This document shows, piece after piece, positions 55,303 through 63,484 of a DNA stretch of 64,000 bases. The first letter of the stretch is position 1, and every line of letters starts with the position of its first letter. A program made the position numbers and the translations under genes. This stretch comes from Neobacillus ginsengisoli (lineage in GTDB: Bacteria > Bacillota > Bacilli > Bacillales_B > DSM-18226): positions 124,001 through 188,000 of the forward strand of contig NZ_JAUSTW010000009.1 in NCBI RefSeq assembly GCF_030813055.1, written 5' to 3'. The notes under the pieces were generated by a model. It did not search any database. It worked only from the letters and a program-made list of their open reading frames with translations, and was not told the origin of the DNA.

Positions 55303-55355
55303 AGTATAGCAAGTTGATTTTTTAGATGCTTGCCTATAAGGACTGAAATTTCAGT
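55303..55355 (-). promoter_or_regulatory. Promoter region of the sugar operon
   Basis: TG-C-TATACT extended -10 on the minus strand (55311-55303). Thirty-odd bases upstream lies ACTGAAATTTCAGT (55342-55355), a perfect 14-bp palindrome and candidate regulator site. The remainder of the 55259-55677 interval has no gene. Confidence 0.5.
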
Positions 55356-55606
55356 TATTTTTTACTCTGCGTACTTTTTTAAGAGGGATACGCAATTCCT
55401 ATTTTAAACTTCTATTTCCCTTCATTTCTTGATACTTATAATTTTTTTCTCCTTTTTACATTTTAGATATTTTTATCATACGTAAATAATGGATTAAAAA
55501 GGAAGGACTGTAGTGAAAATTATAATTTTTATCCTCATACTTGCGAAGGTCTCTCGACTATCCTATGAAAATTCGACAGCCATGTCCAAAAAAGGGGAAT
55601 TTAAAT

Positions 55607-55631
55607 GGGGGCATCTCTTTGGAGATACCCC
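55607..55631 (-). terminator. Hairpin downstream of the APH-like gene
   Basis: GGGG-ATCTC pairs with GAGAT-CCCC around a short loop, about 47 bases beyond the APH-like stop. The T-run is weak, so termination is only probable. Confidence 0.5.
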
Positions 55632-55677
55632 TGTTAAAAAAAATTGGTTGTATTGGTTTTATCTGAAACATTATTAA

Positions 55678-56682
55678 TTAATCATTGAAATTCAATACAG
55701 GAGGCTGGGGCAATCCGAGAATATTGCAGGACCATCGCAGTGCAGGTCCTAATTGTAAACGCTGAATGTATCTTAGCCGAGGCAGTAGCGATATTGGCGG
55801 CTTCCCTGCACGTGATGCAAAAAATCCTGCTGCAGCAACGGCAACGGATTGTTGAGCAACCAAAGAAAAATTAATATTATTATCAGCCATTACTCTTTTA
55901 TATTCAGGTAACAAATGTTCTGCGGTTGGTCCCCCTTCCCCCTCAATACTCGGAAGAAAGAATCCCACATCAAAAAGCAATGGTCCTCTGCATGCCAATG
56001 CCCAATCGAACAATAACAATGAACCGTCTCTAAAACGAAGATTATCCGATCGTATGTCTTTATGGATTAACCCCCAAGGTTGGTCTGTATTCATAAATTC
56101 CGCTTCGATTGAAATAAACGTGTCAATTACCGCTTCCAGCCAAGACTCAGATTCCCTTCTTTTCTCCCGGAACAGCCCCAGAAAGTAATTTCTTTCATCA
56201 TTGTTATTTTTAATATTGAACCAATTATCAGTTACACCTTTACTTATCATTGCTTCAACCTTACCAACCTCAGAAAGTCCCCGCAAATGAAATTCTGCTA
56301 TATCCCGAACAGCTTTTAGTGCAAGCTTATCTGACCAAGGCGGTACTTTTTTCGTATTTCTTAAATCCTCTAACAATAAAAGATGCCAGCCTTCAACACG
56401 CACCGATCCAAGATAACGAGGAGAAATTGGATAAATCGCAGCGATATCACAATATACAGTTTCTTCTAGTGGAAGCACTCTCCAATTCTCTGAAATAGAC
56501 CCTAGTCCAGCTCCTTTGGCAAAAACAGTTCTGCCGTCTTCTAAGAAAATTCGAAATGTTGCACTTGGTCCGTAACCTCCAAATACACGATTAGCCAGCC
56601 GTATCGGACTTCCTACTTTTACTTCAATTTGCTTCCGTAATTCTAGAGGAACATCTCGCCAGTAGGGCTTATGCTCACACAT
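55678..56682 (-). CDS. APH/choline-kinase-fold phosphotransferase, unknown substrate
   Basis: 334 residues; ATG with AAGGGGGAG upstream. The Brenner motif LIHKDIRSDNLRF holds the catalytic Asp and Mg-binding Asn, and LLFDWALACRGPLLFDVGFF holds the second metal Asp. The N-lobe is FGGYGPSATFRIFLEDGRTVFAKG with the ATP lysine. Proteins of this fold phosphorylate aminoglycosides, homoserine, choline or fructosamines; nothing points to a resistance role here. It sits downstream of the acyltransferase-ThiF pair on the same strand, separated by a 247-base spacer with its own terminator. Confidence 0.82.
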   Translation of the reverse strand: MCEHKPYWRDVPLELRKQIEVKVGSPIRLANRVFGGYGPSATFRIFLEDGRTVFAKGAGLGSISENWRVLPLEETVYCDIAAIYPISPRYLGSVRVEGWHLLLLEDLRNTKKVPPWSDKLALKAVRDIAEFHLRGLSEVGKVEAMISKGVTDNWFNIKNNNDERNYFLGLFREKRRESESWLEAVIDTFISIEAEFMNTDQPWGLIHKDIRSDNLRFRDGSLLLFDWALACRGPLLFDVGFFLPSIEGEGGPTAEHLLPEYKRVMADNNINFSLVAQQSVAVAAAGFFASRAGKPPISLLPRLRYIQRLQLGPALRWSCNILGLPQPPVLNFND

Positions 56683-56766
56683 TACGCTACTCCCCCTTTT
56701 TTTTATTATCTTTTATGATAGGATCTGTACCTTAAATATAACATCTGTCCAATGAGAAAATATAAA

Positions 56767-56876
56767 ATTAACAACTCAAACTTCGCAGAGTGAAATTGAC
56801 AAATTGAATACGTGAGGATTTTTACAGGACCAAGTATTGCACCTACTTATTTAGGTACGAAGTTTGAGTAATTAAC
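56767..56876. repeat. MITE-like 110-bp element
   Basis: ACTCAAACTTCG (56774-56785) and CGAAGTTTGAGT (56858-56869) are perfect 12-bp inverted repeats 72 bases apart. Both are flanked, one base outside, by the direct repeat ATTAAC (56767-56772 and 56871-56876). The layout is that of a short inserted element with a target duplication; it has no coding capacity. Confidence 0.45.
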
Positions 56877-56889
56877 TAAAAGAAAAAGA

Positions 56890-56912
56890 ACCATTGCCTG
56901 GAATGCAATGGT
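56890..56912 (-). terminator. Terminator of the acyltransferase-ThiF operon
   Basis: ACCATTGC pairs with GCAATGGT; the minus strand continues into TTCTTTTTCTTTT. It stands 18 bases after the ThiF stop. Confidence 0.8.
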
Positions 56913-56929
56913 CTTACTTTTAAGTTATA

Positions 56930-57694
56930 TTATTCTTCGAATTGAAATTGAATCGATTCCGGTACGATTTTTGGTGATTTTCGGCCTAATATATGCAACA
57001 CCATTTGCGATACCAATATTCCAGGTCCTAATGCTTGCCCTACACTAATTGTTGGGATGGACTTCGTTTCAATCCATCTTTTCAAGTTTTCAGGAGTAGC
57101 ATAAGAAGGTAAATTTGCACTATAGCTTGATGGAGGAAACATAAAACCTTTTAATTCTTCAATGGTTGTATCCTCGGTAATACCTGTATAAGCTTCAATG
57201 GTCATTCCGCAGGGATCAAAGGTAAGCACACTTGTACCAAATCCAAGAGCTACTGCTGTTGTGATATAGAGGTCCCTTTTTCTAGCTGCACGGTGAAGGG
57301 TAACGGCATCCGGAAATGCAAAATAATCGATTGCATCTATTACATAGTCCGCTCCCTCAAGAAAAAGGTCAAGATTCCCTTCATCAACACCTTCAGGAAA
57401 GCAAACAACTTCTAATTCCGGGTTAATTGATAATAAATGATTTTTTAGTGCATCTGCTTTTTTTTGTCCAACTGTATGATGTGTAGCAGCACATTGACGA
57501 TTAATATTACTTTCATCAAAGATATCTGGATCTGCAAGAATTAGCTTTCCAACGCCCATCCTTGCCAATAGCTCGGCGGAAAAACCGCCAATGCATCCGC
57601 AGCCTGCAATGGCAATTGTAGTGCTATGTAATGTGTAAACTTCCTCTTCCGACATTATCCCAATGTTCCTGCTAAACTGTTCTTTAATTATCAT
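56930..57694 (-). CDS. ThiF/E1-family adenylyltransferase
   Basis: 254 residues. The nucleotide loop GCGCIGG (31-37), the acceptor Asp in KLILADPDIFDESNINRQ and the catalytic-Arg region NINRQCAA are those of ThiF/MoeB/E1 enzymes, which adenylate the C-terminus of a ubiquitin-like or peptide substrate. The zinc CxxC pairs of MoeB are missing, and an obvious transthiolation cysteine in the usual place is not seen. The gene starts within the stop of the acyltransferase (TAATG), so the two are coupled. No ubiquitin-like or sulfur-carrier gene is nearby; the substrate is unknown. Confidence 0.85.
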   Translation of the reverse strand: MIIKEQFSRNIGIMSEEEVYTLHSTTIAIAGCGCIGGFSAELLARMGVGKLILADPDIFDESNINRQCAATHHTVGQKKADALKNHLLSINPELEVVCFPEGVDEGNLDLFLEGADYVIDAIDYFAFPDAVTLHRAARKRDLYITTAVALGFGTSVLTFDPCGMTIEAYTGITEDTTIEELKGFMFPPSSYSANLPSYATPENLKRWIETKSIPTISVGQALGPGILVSQMVLHILGRKSPKIVPESIQFQFEE

Positions 57695-58302
57695 TATTTA
57701 ATTGCCTCCATTGGATTCGGAGTATATAAATACTCATAAAGTTTTAACCTGGTATCCTTTAAAACCTTCGCTGTTTCCTTCAAATCTAAAATACATGGAA
57801 CGGTGGTTGACCCTAAATATACTTTAGGTTCGCCGATTTGGATAAAAGGAAAATTGAACATTCTTCTCATGTAATTATGCACTCGTTGATCTAACGAACA
57901 AAACCAATAGTAGATCCCGTTTTCGAGCGAATATTGCAAGGTAGTACGAAGCATACCAAGTGTACAGTCATGCTTTGGAAGTTTTGTAAGTGCGCTCATT
58001 TCTGCATATAGATGTGATTCTAGTAGTTTCAGTTTTTTCCTTTCAAGATCATATATCGTAAATTCCTGTAATGTAGGAAGTTCATTCATTGGTTTAAAAA
58101 TCAAACGATTCACGCCAACAACAGAATGATCTTCTTTATAAACAGCTGCAAAATAAACTGAGGAATCTTGGTACGGATCCACCTCACCATCTTTAAAGAA
58201 ACCCACTTCCATATATCGTTGAAAATGGAGCTCTATAGCTTTTTCACGTAATTCCTTACTTGCTACATGGTAATAATAATAATCGTTTTCACTTTCTCCC
58301 AT
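57694..58302 (-). CDS. N-acyl amino acid synthase / autoinducer-synthase-like acyltransferase
   Basis: 202 residues; ATG with GGGAGAG upstream. A GNAT-like fold of the FeeM/LuxI kind: RYMEVGFFKDGEVDPYQDSSVYFAAVYKEDHSVVGVNRLIF (early strand, acidic residues), EMSALTKLPKH (the E-x-S/T segment of this group) and the C-terminal LDQRVHNYMRRMFNFPFIQIGEP. Such enzymes join an acyl group from ACP or CoA to an amino acid or lactone precursor. Coupled to the ThiF gene, it suggests a small N-acylated product further activated by adenylation (inference). Confidence 0.68.
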   Translation of the reverse strand: MGESENDYYYYHVASKELREKAIELHFQRYMEVGFFKDGEVDPYQDSSVYFAAVYKEDHSVVGVNRLIFKPMNELPTLQEFTIYDLERKKLKLLESHLYAEMSALTKLPKHDCTLGMLRTTLQYSLENGIYYWFCSLDQRVHNYMRRMFNFPFIQIGEPKVYLGSTTVPCILDLKETAKVLKDTRLKLYEYLYTPNPMEAIK

Positions 58303-58350
58303 TTTATTACTCTCCCATTCAATAACTCTCTTTTTGTATTTTTTACTTGA

Positions 58351-58752
58351 TTAGCCCCTTGTTTTTTGTTCTTGAATGTATTCTTGAATCAAGGATGATG
58401 ATAGAAATGGATCGGTACTAACGAAGAAAGCCCTTGTCCATAAACTTGGTAAATGATGTAAGTGCTCAAATTCATGTCTTAAGGCTCGTGAAGTAACACG
58501 TTTTATTTTTGCCACAATATCTGAAGGAGATAAATTTGGAGGTGCGCTTATTTTGAAGTGGCAATAATCCTGTTTTACTTCCAAATTTATAATTTCCCAC
58601 CCTTGCTCAGATGAGAATTGAATCAAAATATTTTCCAATCTATCTTTTACACGATCAACCAATACCTTTCTTCGGTAGCGTGTACAAAAAACAAAGTGAT
58701 AGTTCAATTTATAAACTTGGGATTTAATTGTGGAATATTGTTGTTTTTTCAT
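58351..58752 (-). CDS. IS200/IS605-type TnpA transposase with altered HUH motif
   Basis: 133 residues from the ATG at 58750-58752; two other ATGs upstream in frame (58761, 58812) are possible. The Y1 transposase plan is intact: KLNYHFVFCTRYRRKVL, SAPPNLSPSDIV, LWTRAFFVST and the catalytic-Tyr helix LIQEYIQEQ. But the HUH motif, normally DHVH, reads DYCH, so the first metal-binding His is Tyr. No tnpB follows and no clear subterminal hairpins were found. It may be an inactivated insertion sequence or a domesticated protein. Confidence 0.82.
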   Translation of the reverse strand: MKKQQYSTIKSQVYKLNYHFVFCTRYRRKVLVDRVKDRLENILIQFSSEQGWEIINLEVKQDYCHFKISAPPNLSPSDIVAKIKRVTSRALRHEFEHLHHLPSLWTRAFFVSTDPFLSSSLIQEYIQEQKTRG

Positions 58753-58895
58753 AGTCCTCATTGTATCAGTATACCAATTAAACTGCAACAGTGAAATTGG
58801 GAAATACGACAAATTTCGTAATTCGTCTTTCTAATCATTTGTTTCTCATGTAAAATTGAAACTGTGATATAAACAATTTAGCGGAGAGAATTAAC

Positions 58896-60083
58896 TTGAT
58901 AAAACAAAATAGAGTACAACAATACTTTGATTCTCACAACAATCATTTAAATGAGCAAATTTTAAAAATATCCTTTGTTTTTTTAGCTCTAAGTGTTACA
59001 TGGAATGTGATTTTCCATTTGTTAAATGTCCCGTATTCCCGTGCCAATCTTTCCATACTTTTTGCTGGACTCGTTATTTGCCTTTTAATTATGATCCTAA
59101 AGAAGTTCCTTCCAAAGGACATAATGATTCATGTAATCTTAAGTTTTATGCTATTCATTTTCACTTGTCTTTATTTTGGATCAGGTTTTACGGACGCTTG
59201 GACCTACTACTTAATTGTTCCGATCATCGCTGCGTTATATGGGCAATCTAAAATACTATTGATCTATTCTTTTTTCAGTTTTGTATTGTTATTTGGGGTT
59301 TCCCTCCTGTTCCCTATTCAAAAACCATTTGATTCAATTGATCTTTCCAATCAACTGCTGACACACATTATTATTACTTCCTTTAGTTTTATGGTTATCA
59401 GAAAACTAAATGGTTTATATAAAAAACAAATTGAATTTGTAAAAGAGTCTGCTGAAATCACCATTGAACAAGTGGTAAAAACGTTCGTTGTCTCTGTTGA
59501 GGCAAAGGATAGGTATACGTTCGGACATTCTGATCGTGTTAGTAAGTATGCTGTGGCGTTCGCCAAAACCTTACCAGAATTTGAAGATGGAAAAAAATTG
59601 ACTCAACTTCACCTAATGGGGCTCCTTCATGATATCGGGAAAATTAATATTCCAGAATCAGTCTTATGTAAAACCTCAGAATTGTCTTACGAAGAATATG
59701 AACTAATCAAAACCCATACAGTTGTGGGCGCAAAAATGATTGAAAAAGTTGAAGGGCTAGAGGGATTAAAATCAGGGGTTCTGTATCATCATGAACGATG
59801 GGATGGTAAAGGGTATCCGACTCAAAAGAAAGAATTAGATATTCCTTTGGAAGCTAGAGTATTAGCTCTTGCCGATGCCTTTGATGCCATGACAAGCACT
59901 AGAGCTTATCGAAGTGCCTTGTCTGAAAAGGAAGCCTTTATACGAATTGTTGAGGGTAAGGGGACACAATTTGATCCTTATCTTGTTGAAAAGTTGGAAA
60001 GTGTTAAGTTAAGTTGGTTCAAAATATGCAGGGAATCACAAGATGACCTTGATGAACTGGAAAGGACATTTGATATTTTTTAA
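58896..60083 (+). CDS. Membrane HD-GYP domain protein (putative cyclic-di-GMP phosphodiesterase)
   Basis: 395 residues; TTG start with GGAGAG upstream. Five or six membrane helices occupy residues about 25-170 and form an uncharacterised sensory module. The HD-GYP domain (about 190-385) is complete: GHSDRVSKYAV, LLHDIGKINIPE, HTVVGAKMI, YHHERWDGKGYP and LALADAFDAMTS. Active members hydrolyse cyclic di-GMP; some act on other cyclic dinucleotides. Monocistronic, closed by a hairpin. Confidence 0.9.
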   Translation: MIKQNRVQQYFDSHNNHLNEQILKISFVFLALSVTWNVIFHLLNVPYSRANLSILFAGLVICLLIMILKKFLPKDIMIHVILSFMLFIFTCLYFGSGFTDAWTYYLIVPIIAALYGQSKILLIYSFFSFVLLFGVSLLFPIQKPFDSIDLSNQLLTHIIITSFSFMVIRKLNGLYKKQIEFVKESAEITIEQVVKTFVVSVEAKDRYTFGHSDRVSKYAVAFAKTLPEFEDGKKLTQLHLMGLLHDIGKINIPESVLCKTSELSYEEYELIKTHTVVGAKMIEKVEGLEGLKSGVLYHHERWDGKGYPTQKKELDIPLEARVLALADAFDAMTSTRAYRSALSEKEAFIRIVEGKGTQFDPYLVEKLESVKLSWFKICRESQDDLDELERTFDIF

Positions 60084-60150
60084 CTGTCACTTTATAAAGC
60101 TGACGCTTTATCTGGATAAAAATTCACATGCACCTCATCTGACTTTTAAG

Positions 60151-60187
60151 AGCAGTGGAATCACTAAAGATTCCACTGCTTATTTTT
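60151..60187 (+). terminator. Terminator of the HD-GYP gene
   Basis: Perfect 12-bp stem AGCAGTGGAATC/GATTCCACTGCT, then TATTTTTT. Confidence 0.9.
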
Positions 60188-60207
60188 TCCTATTTCGCTC
60201 CATTAGG

Positions 60208-60240
60208 TAAAAAAAATCAGTAGATATGTTTCTACTGATT
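60208..60240 (-). terminator. Terminator overlapping the penicillin-binding protein stop
   Basis: AATCAGTAGA/TCTACTGATT stem; on the minus strand it begins at the stop codon and ends in T8. Confidence 0.85.
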
Positions 60241-62432
60241 TAGCCGTGTTTATGTTTCTCTTTCCCTTGATGCTTCCATTCATCTTTAAACTGTTTCAAT
60301 TCATCTTTAAATTTCTTTTGGTCATTATTGTCTTGATTTCCATTATTGTCTTGATTTCCATTATTGTCTTGTTGGCTAATCCCATTGTCGTTCTGAGGTA
60401 CAAATGGGATATCGTCAGGATTTCCACCTTTAATGTACAGCTCATTATTCATTCTGTATACGTCGCTAGGCTGCTGAAAGTTTGTACTGTCTGTACCGAA
60501 TTTTTGCATCATCGCTTTAAACATCAGCTGCGAGATTTTTGTAGTATTTCCAATCATATAGTTACCCGGACCATTTTGCGCATAGCCGGTCCAGACAGCC
60601 ATTGTGTATTGTGGTGTATAACCTGCGAACCAACTATCATTTGTCGCAGTGGACGGGTATCCAAATTTAGCACTAGTCTTGTCGTCAAAATTGGTTGTGC
60701 CTGTTTTTCCAGCAACATCCAATCCAGGGACATTTGCTGTTATTCCTGTCCCAGCATCTACAACTGTCCGTAACATATCAGTCACCATATAGGCAGTGTA
60801 ATCCTTCATAACCCGTTTAGGTTTCGGCGAAAAGCTAACAACTTTGCCATCTGGGAAGACAACTTTTTGGACAAAATGCGGTTTATTATATACACCGTCA
60901 TTTCCAAAAGCGCTGTAGGCCCCTGCCATTGCAAGAGGATTAACGGTATTACTTCCGATCGCATAGGATTCATATACTTGGTTGTTATTAAAAGTGATTC
61001 CAAGTTGTTCTGCAAAATTCTTTGCCTTATCCATCCCTACCTCTCGGAGCGTAAGAAGAGCAGGAATATTGTAAGAGTTTTGCAGTGCCGTCCGGATCGA
61101 CAACATCCCGTGATATTGATGATCCCAGTTTGAAATGGGTTGGCCATTTGAATACGTTGTTTCCTGGTCATTGATTTGGTGAGCTGTCGACCATTTTAAA
61201 TTTTCAATCGCTGGACCATAATCAAAAATCGGTTTAAATGAAGAACCCGGTTGACGACTGATATCAATCGCAAAGTTGTTTCCCCGGAATGCTGCTTTAT
61301 AGTCGTTTCGACCGCTTCCGATTGCCCTGACTTCACCCGTTTTTGTATCTAAGAATACGAAGGCTCCCTGAAACTTAGGATTCGGATAGGCAATAATTTC
61401 ATTGGTGTTCAACATTTTATCCGCATAATCCTGTGCTTTCGGATCTAAAGTCGTATAAATAGATAATCCGTCAGTGCTAATGTCTACATTCTTAAGTTTT
61501 CCTTCCACTTCTTTTACAGCAGCATCCAAAAACGCTTCATAGGGCATAACTTGCTGACTGATTTTCGGCACAAGCCCTTCCGTTATTGGAACTTTCATTG
61601 CATCCTGCATTTGTTTCTCCGTAATATAACCCTGTTTTTGCATAGAGCTTAAGACAAGATTTCGGCGATCGGTAGCAGCTTTTTTGTCTTCTGGTTTGGT
61701 AGGATCGTAATTACTTGGACTTTGTGGGAGCCCTGCCAACATAGCAGCCTCAGGAAGCGTCAATTTATTTAGATTATTTGCATCGATTCCGTAGTAGCTT
61801 TTCGCGGCAGCAGCCACTCCGTAGGACCCGTCTCCAAGGTAGATCTTATTTAAATACATCATTAAAATTTCTTGCTTGGAATACTTTTGTTCCAGCTGAT
61901 AGGCGAGACTCCATTCCTGTATTTTTCGCTTTAATGTTTTCTGAGGTGACAAAAATGAATTTTTAATCACCTGCTGTGTAATCGTACTCCCGCCTTGGGC
62001 TCCGAAATGCCCTGTAATATTCTCGAATATTGCTCTAGCAGTTCCTTTTATATCAATGCCATGGTGTTCATAAAAATGTGCATCCTCCGTAGCGATAAAT
62101 GCATGTTCCAGCACTTTCGGTACTTGATCATAGGTAATTTTTGTTCGTTTTTCTTTCCCGTATTCATAAAGAAAATTTCCGTTTTTATCATAGAATTTCG
62201 TCGAAAGTGGATCGACTAGTTTTGAAGAATCCAGTTGAGGTGCATCCTTTATCATAGCAGCAAAGGTTATAGCCCCTGCTCCAACCGAAACGACACCAAG
62301 AAGTAAACAAACAAGGAAAACTTTTTTCAATAAAGAGCTTTTTTGGGGTAATTTTTTACCTCTTTGTTGTTGTTCTTTTGCCTTTTCCGCTTCTTTTCGT
62401 TCCTGCCGATAACGATACTTTTCTTCTGCCAT
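60240..62432 (-). CDS. Class A penicillin-binding protein (PBP1a family)
   Basis: 730 residues. A charged cytoplasmic N-terminus precedes one membrane helix (36-59). The GT51 glycosyltransferase follows, with catalytic Glu116 (ATEDAHFYEHHGID) and GGSTITQQVIKN. The transpeptidase has SSFK (Ser397, Lys400), SYN and AGKTGTTN. The C-terminus (about 690-730) is first Asn/Asp/Gln repeats, then Lys/His-rich. It polymerises and crosslinks peptidoglycan outside the membrane. Shorter than B. subtilis PBP1 and nearer PbpF/PbpG in size. The ATG has GGGAGAGAAAATG just upstream. Confidence 0.94.
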   Translation of the reverse strand: MAEEKYRYRQERKEAEKAKEQQQRGKKLPQKSSLLKKVFLVCLLLGVVSVGAGAITFAAMIKDAPQLDSSKLVDPLSTKFYDKNGNFLYEYGKEKRTKITYDQVPKVLEHAFIATEDAHFYEHHGIDIKGTARAIFENITGHFGAQGGSTITQQVIKNSFLSPQKTLKRKIQEWSLAYQLEQKYSKQEILMMYLNKIYLGDGSYGVAAAAKSYYGIDANNLNKLTLPEAAMLAGLPQSPSNYDPTKPEDKKAATDRRNLVLSSMQKQGYITEKQMQDAMKVPITEGLVPKISQQVMPYEAFLDAAVKEVEGKLKNVDISTDGLSIYTTLDPKAQDYADKMLNTNEIIAYPNPKFQGAFVFLDTKTGEVRAIGSGRNDYKAAFRGNNFAIDISRQPGSSFKPIFDYGPAIENLKWSTAHQINDQETTYSNGQPISNWDHQYHGMLSIRTALQNSYNIPALLTLREVGMDKAKNFAEQLGITFNNNQVYESYAIGSNTVNPLAMAGAYSAFGNDGVYNKPHFVQKVVFPDGKVVSFSPKPKRVMKDYTAYMVTDMLRTVVDAGTGITANVPGLDVAGKTGTTNFDDKTSAKFGYPSTATNDSWFAGYTPQYTMAVWTGYAQNGPGNYMIGNTTKISQLMFKAMMQKFGTDSTNFQQPSDVYRMNNELYIKGGNPDDIPFVPQNDNGISQQDNNGNQDNNGNQDNNDQKKFKDELKQFKDEWKHQGKEKHKHG
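60323..60371 (-). repeat. 18-bp tandem repeat in the PBP tail
   Basis: Nearly three copies of the 18-bp unit CATTATTGTCTTGATTTC (plus-strand reading) encode the GNQDNN repeats. Copies are identical, so length may vary by slippage. Confidence 0.85.
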
Positions 62433-62505
62433 TCATTTTCTCTCCCATATTTAAGTTACTCAAAGTTGATTTAAAGTAAGAAGCTATTTGTTCCATTAGC
62501 AGCTA

Positions 62506-62688
62506 TTATCTCTTGGTTTTGTTTTTAATAGACTTTAAACATGAAACAAGGATCCATATTGCTAAAATAAGCGAAAGCATTCCAACTATTTTTGTATAAA
62601 GCCTAGGCGTGCTATTTATAAATAATTCATAAATTCCAAAGACAAAGCCTAAAAAAATATATAGAAAATCGTGTATTGTAAATTTCAT
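62506..62688 (-). CDS. Small two-helix membrane protein, unknown
   Basis: 60 residues from the ATG at 62686-62688, which has GGAGTG eight bases upstream; the frame runs further without a site. Two hydrophobic helices (FLYIFLGFVFGIYELFI and IVGMLSLILAIWILVSCL) end in a basic KSIKNKTKR tail. I do not recognise the family. Upstream of the PBP gene on the same strand. Confidence 0.65.
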   Translation of the reverse strand: MKFTIHDFLYIFLGFVFGIYELFINSTPRLYTKIVGMLSLILAIWILVSCLKSIKNKTKR

Positions 62689-62979
62689 TTTATTCACTCC
62701 ATAAACTGTACATTTATACTTGTTCGTAGGTGGCATTGTTTTTAAGGGGGGCAAGACAATTTTTTTTAAAAATGAAATCGTTAGAAATCAAGAGGGCATT
62801 GTTTTATGCCAGAAAAAAATATAATAACATAAGCGTTGTGAATGTCTATATTTTCTTTAGCGAAAATTATTTTCGTAAAAACCTGTATGAATCAAAAAAT
62901 GACAAAAAGCCAAGATAAGAAGAATCCCTTCCTTTTTTGTATTTATTTTCCAGTTCACAGATGTATAGAGTGGGAAGCG

Positions 62980-63127
62980 ATGATGATAATAGGTTTCGCC
63001 GCAAAGATTTATCGCTTGCCAACGATGGCTGCACCAAATGGGATTCACTGACATGCAGCCACAGCATTACATGAATCCGTCTTTCCAAACTGCGGATTTT
63101 CAAGGAATGCAACCCCCCCCCATATAG
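62980..63127 (+). pseudogene. Frameshifted small Met/Pro/Gln-rich protein gene (possible)
   Basis: GGGAAGCG precedes ATGATG at 62980. One frame reads FAAKIYRLPTMAAPN and stops; one base over, the text continues MGFTDMQPQHYMNPSFQ...GMQPPP and ends at TAG 63125-63127. The last codons lie in a run of nine C (63113-63121). The composition recalls small spore-coat proteins. A 17-bp hairpin follows. Could also be chance; no homologue is recognised. The rest of 62689-62979 shows nothing. Confidence 0.35.
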
Positions 63128-63138
63128 ACAACAATAAA

Positions 63139-63177
63139 GTTCAATAACACGCACCGAAATGGTGCGTGTTATTGAAC
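63139..63177. repeat. Perfect 17-bp inverted repeat
   Basis: GTTCAATAACACGCACC - GAAAT - GGTGCGTGTTATTGAAC. No T-run on the plus strand; only CTTTATT on the minus. It may end the preceding remnant's transcript or be a structured RNA. Nothing else is recognised in 63178-63410. Confidence 0.7.
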
Positions 63178-63411
63178 AAACGGAAGAGACTTTTTCGCAA
63201 ATCCTTAGTAAAAACATCTCTTCGTAAGGTACATTACAATGTATTAAGCAGAAATTGGTGTTGGAACAGTAGATATAGGTTAAATTCCTATTTTCAAGCC
63301 TATAAAATTTTGAAATAGAAGGAAAGCATCGCGATGGTATTTACAAGATAATGGGCAATTGTGGAGAAGTGTATTTATTGAAAGATCAACAATAATCATT
63401 AACTAAGCCTT

Positions 63412-63444
63412 AAAAAAAACGAGCAACCAATTAAAGTTGCTCGT
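63412..63444 (-). terminator. Terminator of the CoA-transferase operon
   Basis: ACGAGCAAC/GTTGCTCGT stem followed on the minus strand by T8; 40 bases after the stop. Confidence 0.88.
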
Positions 63445-63484
63445 TGTTTAAAATCTCGTTATCTATTATCGAGCGAATAATGGT

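Noticed and set aside
55678..56682. Aminoglycoside resistance gene
   Set aside because: The APH fold is shared by many metabolic kinases and nothing in context or sequence indicates antibiotic specificity.
62867..63217. 116-codon minus-strand ORF
   Set aside because: No ribosome site, spans the 17-bp inverted repeat and the C-tract, amino-acid composition not protein-like.
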